From the NCBI GenBank assembly GCA_034696485.1, contig JAQIWT010001082.1, positions 1 through 12,641 of the forward strand: 12,641 nt of DNA, in the 5' to 3' direction. This DNA is from Isohypsibius dastychi. Its lineage: Eukaryota > Tardigrada > Eutardigrada > Parachela > Isohypsibiidae. Under the pieces are notes generated by a model. It made no database searches and had not been told where the DNA came from. It was given only the letters and a program-made list of their open reading frames with translations. This document shows positions 1-10,238 of this stretch, piece after piece; position 1 is the first letter of the stretch, and every line of letters starts with the position of its first letter. The translations under genes were made by a program, and so were the position numbers.

Positions 1-212
1 ACACGAGCAACGAGCAACTTCATGAGCCCGGAGACATTAGAGCTTATCGACTCGTTTCACCACAAATTTCAAAATGCTCAGACATTGTCAGTGCTGGAAA
101 ATGAGGCCATAATACGGGTGTTCAATAGGATATTTTATATTGTTTTCGGGACTGATTGCGCTAGCTCCACGGACCCTCTTCCGCCATCCGGAAACTTTAT
201 TTTGGTGCTAAA
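1..212. other. 5' flank or 5' UTR of the PBX gene
   Basis: No coding feature is convincing here. An open frame from 22 to 309 shows no recognisable motif and overlaps the PBX start in another frame. An in-frame stop at 162-164 bounds the PBX reading frame. The transcription start, or any trans-splice acceptor, could not be placed. Confidence 0.4.
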
Positions 213-2425
<2,213 letters not shown>

Positions 2426-2476
2426 ATATTTCGGTTTTCATTGTTCTCGGTATTATCGAATCTCGATTATTGTTAC

Positions 2477-2487
2477 ATTAAATTAAA
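2477..2487 (+). promoter_or_regulatory. candidate ATTAAA polyadenylation signals of the PBX gene
   Basis: Two overlapping ATTAAA hexamers (2477-2482 and 2482-2487) lie about 52 nt after the TAA stop. I saw no AATAAA nearby. ATTAAA is the common variant signal, and the T-rich sequence that follows fits. Weak evidence on its own. Confidence 0.4.
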
Positions 2488-3232
2488 TTTTCGTTCATGA
2501 CGAAATGATTCAAGGACTTCACTCAATGTTTCTTACTTTCAGGTTTTATTAACTATGATACGCTGTTTTGTCAATTTCCAAATGTGAATCATTTTTGATA
2601 TTCATTCAGGCCGTAATTAAATCAACAAATGTTGCTCACGATGTGTGGCGATGAACTTGCAGTGATCCAGTTTCTGACATTAGTTTCAGCTACGCATACG
2701 TCATTAATCAGTCCTTGTACACGTGCTTCTTGTGGTTTGAATCTGGCTGTCTATCGGCCTTCTGCTTCCCCCCAAGAATTCTTTTTATATTATCCCGTTC
2801 CTAGATTTAATTTCGATGTTTTTAATTGCTGCATGGGTTTTTTTCTTCCTTCCGAAAAAATTATTCAGAACTGTGTTGCAAGTTACGTTACTACGTACAC
2901 TACAGGAACTTGAGCCCCCGAGGGGAGACCAGTTTTCGTACCCCTTGGAAGTAGCAGCTGTTTTTCATGTTGTAAATAAGGCCGATGTTCTTTGGTTTAG
3001 AGTCAGGAAATTCGAGATTTTAATTTTAGCCATTGCAGCCTATTTCCGCAGTGAATGTTATTATTTTGAAGATCCTTGACTTCCTCGAAACCTCTGTAGC
3101 CTCAGAGCGTGAAACCTGGCTGCGGAGGCCATGCATCTTGAGCGTATGGATTCTTTTCTATCCGAAATCGCGCTTTTCTCTTCCAAATTTTGCTCATGTT
3201 TTTGCTCGTCTTGTGATCCCTGAAGATGGAAT
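2488..3232. other. intergenic region between PBX and the carrier, no recognised gene
   Basis: About 0.75 kb, partly T-rich. Overlapping open frames at 2629-2913 (94 aa), 2816-3079 and 3033-3260 match no family I know and show no consistent exon structure. The region should contain the promoter and 5' UTR of the downstream carrier, but I could not place a promoter or a clear trans-splice acceptor. Confidence 0.5.
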
Positions 3233-5247
3233 ATGTCATCTGAGACTTGGATACATCTGATTGCGGGAGGGTACGTACCAAGTTACACAAGTTTTAATTG
3301 TCGCTTGTATTCTTTCGGATATTCTTTTGCAATTATTTCGAAATGGTCGAAATCAGGGTTGGGATTGGGAATACGTTTCAAGTTCCATTGCAGCGGTTTT
3401 CTAAGAAGACTTGGTTTGATTGACGAAATTTAATGCAGACAAGGAGCTAGAATGAAAGGAACTCACTGTTCGACTGGAAGTTTCTGGCGAAGAAACAAAA
3501 AGGGAATCGAGTGAACTAGAGTATTTTTTCACTCTGGGGAAATGTTCTTTGAAATATTTTTGACTGGATCGTTTTCGTTCTTGATGGTTGATAGTTGATA
3601 CTTTGTTTCACTACGTGTTCGGACGTTTCTGAACTTGGCCCGCCTTTTGAGTGTACTGTATATGAAATCGAACTTACCGGAAGCTGTTGAAACAATCTTT
3701 CTTGATTTCAGAGCTGGTGGGACCGCTGGCGCAATTTTCACTTGCCCACTGGTAATTCAGGTTTATAATTCGCATGTGTTTTTGTACTCATTGAATTCTC
3801 TTGCAGGAAGTTGTTAAAACTCGGGTAAGAGGAGAAAATGGGAATTGAAGTTGATCCACAACAGAATGTCAACCTGTTGAAATCTGAGCTTTAATTTCGT
3901 CCCCTTTTTTCAGCTGCAATCTTCGGTCGCTACATTTAAATTCGCTCCACAAAGAAATCCTGGTATTATCACTAGCTCACTAGCACGGACCTGTTTTTCT
4001 TCCTTTCATGCATCCGCTGTACCAGGTGATATGAATTTGCATCCCGAAAAAGTGTTCCGGTGGAACCCAAAAAATCTGACACTTTACCGATGCTTGAGGT
4101 AACGGCGACTTTCTTTTTTATATGGTTTCTAATGATCTAATTTTTAGGTACATACTGGAAACAGAAGGTCCAAGGGGATTGTTTAAAGGACTTGGACCCA
4201 CTGTTGTTGGCGTTGCGCCTTCCAGAGCTATTTATTTTTCGGCCTATTCGCAATCGAAGCGGTTCTATAACGATTATCTTCCTCCTAATAGCCCTTTGGT
4301 CCATATATGTTCTGCTGGGACAGCAGGTATGAAAACTAAGTTTCATCATTTCCCTGATTCAGGATGGATCTCTGTCAGCAAATTCTTCAAGCTTAAATAT
4401 TAAAGTTAAGGTTGAGACGTTGTTTTTTACATCTGCTTTAGATTTTTTGTAAGAGGTACGATAGTATGATTTACTTTTAATGCCTTACAGGTGTAACTGC
4501 ATGTACAGTCACGAATCCGGTCTGGTTTGTGAAAACACGTCTTCAGTTGGATCAACGGTAATTGAATTTATTTCGTTATAACGTTTTGATGTTTGATTCA
4601 CAATTCTATTGCAGCAAAGAGCGTGGATTCAATGCATTTGAGTGTGCCTTGAATATATATCGAAAGAATGGAATTCTGGGATTTTATAAGGGCATTACTG
4701 CGTCCTACATCGGCGTCTCCGAAACCATTATTCATTTTGGAATATATGAGGCCATCAAACTGAGAATACTGATAAATTCGGGCCATAGCTCGTACAAGGA
4801 ACGTTCTACGCTTGATTTTCTGCGTTTCATGGGCGCCGCTGCAATTAGTAAAACGATCGCCACCACAATTGCCTATCCTCATGGTGATGGTCCCACGGAA
4901 CTTGAAAAGATGATCATTTTTTCAATGTTCTCCTTCGATTTTTAGAAGTTGCTCGAACACGACTAAGGCAAGAAGGAACGAAATATCGCGCATTCTGGCA
5001 AACATTGTCGACGGTCGTCAAGGAGGAGGGTTACCCTGGACTCTATCGTGGATGGACGACGCATTTACTTCGTCAGATACCAAATACTGGTTCGCCTCTC
5101 TTTTTTTCGACATTTCATATTTTGCAGTTTTTAAATTGTTCTGTTTATTTTTTAGCGGTGACGATGGTGGTGTACGAAAGCGCTGTATATTTGTTATCCC
5201 GATCGCAAATAGATGAGGATCAGGATGATGAGAATGACACCGGTTGA
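3233..5247 (+). CDS. mitochondrial carrier, pyrimidine nucleotide transporter type (SLC25A33/36-like), nine exons
   Basis: Exons: 3233-3270, 3712-3751, 3807-3824, 3914-4098, 4148-4326, 4491-4557, 4615-4883, 4946-5089, 5156-5247; they join to 343 aa, close to the usual family length. Three carrier repeats are visible. Their signature motifs are PLEVVKTR (residues 25-32), [13 protein letters not shown] (162-174) and [11 protein letters not shown] (263-273). Tryptophan replacing the acidic residue in the second motif is typical of the folate/pyrimidine nucleotide/NAD branch. Further family matches are [21 protein letters not shown] and [16 protein letters not shown]. Homologues sit in the inner mitochondrial membrane and exchange pyrimidine nucleotides for mitochondrial DNA and RNA synthesis; the exact substrate here is inferred. 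The tail is acidic ([11 protein letters not shown]). The start fits the family N-terminus ([13 protein letters not shown]). Exon 3 is an 18 nt micro-exon. SLC25A32-like carriers are the nearest alternative. Confidence 0.93.
3271..3711 (+). other. carrier intron 1
   Basis: A 441 bp intron with donor GTACGT and acceptor TTGATTTCAG. It splits the first carrier repeat just before [13 protein letters not shown]. It contains TGATTGACGA at about 3417-3426, which resembles the PBX-Meis composite site, but one match of this length is expected by chance. Confidence 0.85.
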
Positions 5248-5426
5248 AAAAAAGTCATCCAGATTGAAAACGTCAGGTGGTGTAGAATCTGTGATTTGAG
5301 AAAAGTGTAAAAAAGCATTTGCTCTGCTCACGTTCCAAGTGGGACAAGAACTGGATCTTGTGATATATTCAGTGGACTTCTTGATAACCTGTAAACACCC
5401 TTTAGTGCCATTTTTCGTTGTTTGAT

Positions 5427-5475
5427 AATAAACGTTGAAGGAATAAATCCCTGGTTTTGTCAGGAAATAAATAAA
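5427..5475 (+). promoter_or_regulatory. cluster of AATAAA polyadenylation signals of the carrier gene
   Basis: AATAAA occurs at 5427-5432, 5442-5447, 5466-5471 and 5470-5475, about 180-230 nt after the carrier TGA. This is the expected 3' end of the plus-strand gene. The convergent homeobox stop lies only about 70 nt further on, so the two 3' UTRs are very close or overlap. Confidence 0.7.
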
Positions 5476-5544
5476 ACACTGTTCCGAGACAAATTTAAAA
5501 CACGAGATTGAAGTAATTGGGATTCTGCTATGGTTTGTAGGATA

Positions 5545-6393
5545 TTAGACAGGCCATTTTTCAGCTGGTTTTTGAATGCGCTGTCCAAAGTTGGGAATGG
5601 TCGGCTGTGAATTTGGCGTCACCGGAAAAGAATTAAATGCTGGCGGCATAGGAACGGAATTAATGGGCCAGTAGATTTGTCTGCTGCAACGGGACCTGGC
5701 ATTCAGCTGCTTCTTCCATTTGGTTCGACGATTTTGGAACCTACATAAATAGGAATTTTCTACAGGAGCCTGCGTTTGACGGTGACGATGAATTCATTTA
5801 CCAGGTTTTCACTTGGGCTTCGCTGAGATCGAGCTGATCAGCGAGCTCAATGCGCTTGGAAACTGTCAGATATTTGTCCACTTTGAATTCTGCCTCTAGA
5901 TTCTCCAGTTGTTTAGTTGTGTATGCCTGTCTAGGCTTCCGGTCGAAGCTTGCTTTCCGAATTCGTCGGTTTCGCATACCTTCAAAAACAAAATTCTTGG
6001 CTATGAAAAATGTAGCAACGGTACCTTCGCTAAATCTCAAGGGTTATGACTTCTTGTCTTTTTTCAGATTATTATTTTGTACTTGGGCTTACCTTGAAAG
6101 CTGGGAAACGGAATGGAATGATTCGGCACTTGAGGCATTCCAGGAAAATTCAACGGTAAGCCTGAACTGGATAGCCCCATCCATGGAAAGGTCATCATTG
6201 GAGAAAACTGCGGTGTTATCCCGTGCGATGGTCCGGTACTCGGCTCTGCTGTTTTCAATAAGGAATCAATCGCAAAATCTTTGGCTCTAGTTGAAATGGG
6301 CTTGCTTGGTCGTGGCTCTGATGGACCGTCCATTGAACATGATTGTGGAGACGGCGTCGAAAAACGTGACCTTTCGGCTAAATTTCTGCTCAT
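5545..6393 (-). CDS. ANTP-class, NK-like homeobox transcription factor with T47 homeodomain and FPWM motif, three exons
   Basis: Exons on the minus strand: 6393-6093, 5979-5802, 5740-5545; they join to 224 aa. The homeodomain is residues 113-172: [18 protein letters not shown] in helix 1 and [19 protein letters not shown] in helix 3, with W48, F49, Q50, N51 and R53 all present. Threonine at position 47 groups it with TLX, BarH and related factors. The KPRQAY...DKYLTVSKR pattern resembles, from memory, the Drosophila lateral-muscles-scarcer and nematode CEH-19 group; this assignment is tentative. The N-terminal part has FAIDSLL (40-46), like an eh1 Groucho-binding motif, and FPWM (69-72), a PBX-binding hexapeptide core. 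The start is the first ATG in the frame; an earlier in-frame TTG at 6453 is not a plausible start. Intron 1 has an atypical TTTTTGAAG acceptor. The protein should be nuclear. Family is secure, subfamily is not. Confidence 0.88.
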
Positions 6394-6457
6394 TTTGATA
6401 ATGTGGAGATTAAACTGAATGTAAAAGGCTTTTCTGGAATGACTGAACTCCAACCTG

Positions 6458-6467
6458 CTGGAAATAA
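6458..6467 (-). other. candidate splice or trans-splice acceptor upstream of the NK-like homeobox ATG
   Basis: On the minus strand TTATTTCCAG ends at 6458, 64 nt upstream of the ATG at 6393-6391. It could be the acceptor of a 5' UTR intron or a spliced-leader site if this is a nematode. No partner exon could be recognised. Confidence 0.35.
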
Positions 6468-7592
6468 AATCAGGTGCAAAACAAGCTTATAATAGCAATG
6501 TGAGAAGAATGACAATATAGTGCTTGATGCTGCGGTTTCTTTCAGATCATTAGCGGTTTTTTCTTATTTGCTGGAAAAGTAGAAATGAAACGATAAAAGG
6601 CGGTGATGGCAAACAGGCGCAAGTCACAATTTACAGTTAATTGGTATCTAATAACACAAGAGCACTGGACCTTTTTATGGCCGGCACGGTCCTTTTACCT
6701 TTTTGCGATTCGATCTTTAAAATGATCAATGACAGACTGGTTAATTAGCCGATTACAAAACAACAACAACTTGAAATCTTATCATATGATCCCGAATATT
6801 TAGTACTGCGTACTTCGAGATCATAAATCCAGGTTGTTGTTTTAGCAATCAAACACAATTGACGTGAAACATGGTTTGAAAACATAAGAAGAATCGAACA
6901 GCAAATTAATTGATAAAATATCATCTTACCGATAAAATGTTCCTGGAAGCCGACCACAATAAATTCGAGGCAGATCTATCCGTATTTCAAGCTTGAAACG
7001 GCGTTATTCAGAGAATATAAATTTGGTTAGCACCAATTTTTCAGACTCGCAGGTCCCGGATCTGAACATTTATCCGAGTAAATCAAAGCCATTTCCAAAC
7101 CTAAGCTATGCTACGTACTTAGCTGGTAAACATATCAAAGACCACTCAAATCATCATGAATATTTAATGATTAAAATCTGTCACATGTCCATTATATTTG
7201 ACCAATTAAACCAATACAGTATTGTTCGGGAAAGGACCACGGCGCATCTTGTAAGCTGATACGGGCTTACATCGTCAGGTGCGCAAAATGCCGCACCATT
7301 AGGTAAAGAGATAAACGGGAAGAAATACAGAGTATTCTGTATTAATGTTACGCATAGTTTAAGCAAATATTTCGTCGTTTCAATTAGATGTTAAAACAAT
7401 GAGATAATGCACATGACTTTGATATGTAATCGATTAACTCCACAAACTCGACTGGATTTGTTCTAGATACTCTTTGATATCGAAATGTTCAGTAAATGAC
7501 AACATGAAGAATATTTTCGGCAGAAATTATAACTCATTAAAAAATCGGAAGAACGCATCAATCGATAAAACGAAATAACATCAATCTTAATT
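6468..7592. other. intergenic region upstream of the NK-like homeobox gene, no recognised gene
   Basis: About 1.1 kb, AT-rich. It separates the 3' end of TRMT44 from the homeobox gene, so it probably holds the homeobox promoter and enhancers. Open frames at 6745-6957, 6993-7259 and 7181-7366 show no recognisable motif. I noticed a TGATCAATGACAG sequence at 6723-6735 with a Meis-type TGACAG core, and a short inverted repeat AGTAC-TGC-GTACT near 6802-6814. Neither is strong evidence of function. Confidence 0.5.
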
Positions 7593-9844
7593 TCAGACAT
7601 CGTGTTTATACAGACATTTCTTACTATCTAATAAGCAACCATCAGGATGGTTGACAAAAAACCAGCATGGCTTTTCTTTTAATTTCGTAGGTTGTTTTGA
7701 CTTCTTCCTCGGGTTTGAAATCTCAGAGTAGTTCCGCAGCTTCACTTGTCCATTCCGTACATCGAAAATAAACTGATGATTTCGAATAAACGTTTGAAGT
7801 CCTCCACACTGACTTTTCAGAGAAAGCAGTGTTTCCGGTCCAAGCAATCCAGCTAAACTCGCAAGGTCAATAGTTCTCCCCTGGTTCCACCTTTTTCCGG
7901 TTGGTAAAATGCACGGGTTATCTGCTTGCAACAAATTGGCCACTATCCGGGAGATGATATCATCCTTCAACGTCTGACTAAAACTGGAGCAGTTTTTCGT
8001 CGTTTCCACAGCGGAACGCACGACAAAGCTTTTCCCACCAACTTCCAAGCGGGATTTGAGGAACGCTTGGCGATTTCGCTCGGCATCCGCTTCAGAATCC
8101 GGGGAATAATTTCTTGTTCTTCCAATAAAGCAGCTTCTTTTCGTTGATGGTATCCTCAAAATGTCTTCCTCTGCCACGAAACCGGTTTCTTTGCAAACTT
8201 GACGGATGTATTTGAAGTACGATTGATATTCGCTTTCGTTTCCAGGTTTGTTGAACTTTCTGTTGAAGTCGAACGCGCAACATGGAAGTAAAAAGAACCG
8301 AGTTTCATACGAGGACCTGAAAAAAACAAATAAATAAGAAAATAAATTTAAGTTAAATATAAGAAGAAAACAAAGCAGCCAAGTTGAAATAATATTCTCA
8401 CCTGGAAGCAACCCAGGGGATCCAGGGTGTCAGTTCATCAGAGTGATTTCCGATCAACCAGTCAAACTCTGGGAGCGTTTCAGTTGCTGGATCAAATGTG
8501 CGTTCGATAAGGCTACCATCGTTGCCGAATTGATCCCAAGTTTTCCGACGACGAACATCAATGCCGATTCCAGGATGCTGAACGACAAAGAAAACCACAA
8601 AATTCAACACAGTTCGTAACTTTCCAGTACAGAGTACGTCAACGGTGTTAAGAAAGGAGCACCTTACCCCTTCCTGACGAAGAAGATAGACAAGAAGTCC
8701 ATTCCCACAGCCAAGGTCAACGAAAGTTTGAGGAGTGCAGTTGGTAGCTTGACGTTCGATTTCCCACAGCGCCTACTAAATTAACCCGATCAAATACATA
8801 GTAGATTATACCAAGGTTAAGCAGAGATTTCATTCTTCTTGAAGATAATAAGATGGTATATTTTGAAGAATACAAACAAGTACACGAATTTAATCTTGAA
8901 AGGCAAGAATTTGAAGAGTGCTTACCAACAAATACGCTGCAATTCCAATATCTTCGCTGACAAACTTCTTGGGGTCAGTCGATTCAGTCCACTTCTACAA
9001 AAACAAATTTTATTTCCGGGAAAATCAGCAATCAGTTTACACAAAGAATCTTACCGAAACAATATCTGCAAAATATTTGGCCTTAAGCCGCTGGTGAATA
9101 CTGGAATATATTCTGGCAGGAATTAACCTTAAAGAAATCCGTTCAACTGCGGCCTTCCCATCAGAATTCGGAGATTTCTTCGCCCAGCTGATCAATTTCG
9201 GCATAAGAACGTTACGAAGCCATATTTCTGATTTCGAAGTTCTTTCCGGACAAACTGACCAGACGTCGATTTTCAAACGAACGGTTTTCTTTTCTCCTTC
9301 CTCATTTTCTTTACATCTAATCCGATATGCACACTCCGTAGATGCAGTTTTTCGTATTTCGGATTCAACAGTCTCGGAGCCTTCATGTTTCTCAACAGAA
9401 TGAACATCTTCGAGCGCGGCAGAAAAAAACAAAAATTCTGGATGCCGTGAATCTGCAAAAATGAACCGATCTGGATTATGTACACGCACAATCTCGCTTA
9501 CTAGATTCGCCTTCAATGACAGCTTCTATCGTTTCCTGGAAATGTGTAGACCGAGGAATAAGCGAGCGAATTCGTATCTTCAGTTCACTGTTTCCGGAAG
9601 CCGCATCCTCTGGCAAACCGAAGGATGCAAGAAAAGCATTGAGCTCTTTCGGAAAGGATCCTAGGTTATCCAACTCAGCAGCTTCTCGAAGAACATCTGC
9701 GCAACAGCCGCTGAGAAATTCTTCTGTTCCGCATAGCCGACGATTGACGAGATGGGGACGATTTATCCAGATTGCTATCGCAGAACACGCAGACTCCGTC
9801 GTCGTGAATTCCTCCAGATCCTGACTTATTACCTCTCGCCACAT
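7593..9844 (-). CDS. TRMT44: TRMT44-type tRNA(Ser) (uracil-2'-O-)-methyltransferase with C-terminal CCCH zinc finger, six exons
   Basis: Exons on the minus strand: 9844-9502, 9452-9055, 8994-8926, 8772-8668, 8577-8402, 8316-7593; they join to 604 aa. The family transfers methyl from S-adenosylmethionine to the ribose of a uridine in the variable arm of serine tRNA (Um44). Visible features: IWINRPHLVNRRLCG near the N-terminus; KWTESTDPKKFVSEDIGIAA (248-267); SAM-binding motif FVDLGCGNGLLVY (287-299); GIGIDVRRRKTWDQFG (308-323); LIGNHSDELTPWIPW (346-360); RFFLLPCCAFDF soon after. The last 25 residues form a C-x9-C-x6-C-x3-H finger (C581, C591, C598, H602). The start at 9844 gives an N-terminus of family-like length, but the frame stays open upstream to 10144 and includes a hydrophobic stretch. 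All five introns (49-153 bp) have GT donors and AG acceptors. It lies downstream of EDEM3 on the same strand. Confidence 0.93.
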
Positions 9845-9994
9845 AATGATGGCAATTTTCACAACATAACAAATGCACAACGAATTCACGAGCAAAACGG
9901 AGATCAAGACTGTTAGCAGTTTTGTTAAATTTAATTGAATGCTTCTGCTTTCTGAATCTTCTCCTATCACCAGTTTCAACACTTGCTTGTTCGA

Positions 9995-10012
9995 GGGGGG
10001 GGGGGGGTGGGG
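9995..10012 (+). repeat. homopolymeric G13-T-G4 tract
   Basis: Thirteen consecutive G, one T, then four G on the plus strand. The minus strand, which is the sense strand of both neighbouring genes, carries the C-rich complement. Such tracts can form G-quadruplexes and slip in replication; the exact length may also be a sequencing artefact. Confidence 0.9.
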
Positions 10013-10103
10013 TAGCAGGTTTTTCTCAAGGGGTCCTGTGTACTTTTTCACGACCATACTTCCTACTGCAGGAATAAACGCTAAAATCTGAGAATGATAT
10101 CGT

Positions 10104-10109
10104 TTTATT
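10104..10109 (-). promoter_or_regulatory. AATAAA polyadenylation signal of the EDEM3-type gene
   Basis: The plus-strand TTTATT here reads AATAAA on the minus strand, 130 nt after the EDEM3 TAG. It leaves about 260 nt to the TRMT44 ATG. It also argues that the ATG at 10144 lies in the EDEM3 3' UTR and is not the TRMT44 start. Confidence 0.6.
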
Positions 10110-10238
10110 TTGTTCGACCACTCTACCAAGCGACCGATAGACATGCAAAGGTCAAAATATTAAACTTTTCAGCCGCCATCAAAATTCCACCGCAAAAAAG
10201 TGGCAGGATAAAACAGAGAACAGACGCCATGCGAAATG

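Larger units (their letters stand above)
9845..10238. other. spacer between EDEM3 stop and TRMT44 start, with a G13 tract
   Basis: Only 394 bp separate the EDEM3 TAG and the chosen TRMT44 ATG. The spacer holds the EDEM3 polyadenylation signal and a run of 13 G (9995-10007) followed by T and four G on the plus strand. The TRMT44 frame is open across most of it. No clear trans-splice acceptor was found. Confidence 0.6.

Noticed and set aside
6394-6453. Longer NK-like homeobox protein starting at 6453
   Set aside because: The codon there is TTG, which is not a likely start in an animal gene; the first ATG in frame is at 6393.
6669-6703. Direct repeat of CCTTTT-like segments around 6669-6703
   Set aside because: The matching part is only six to seven bases and is expected by chance in AT-rich DNA.
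6745-7366. Small open frames on both strands upstream of the NK-like gene
   Set aside because: They are short, AT-rich and overlapping, with no recognisable domain or splice continuity.
9037-9516. A separate 159 aa minus-strand gene
   Set aside because: Its first 21 codons lie in TRMT44 exon 1 in the wrong frame and in intron 1; the rest is TRMT44 exon 2, joined through GTAAGC and TTTTTGCAG sites.
10110-10144. tRNA-like A-box (TTGGTAGAGTGGTC) on the minus strand
   Set aside because: No matching B-box (GGTTCGANTCC type) follows at the right distance and no cloverleaf could be drawn.
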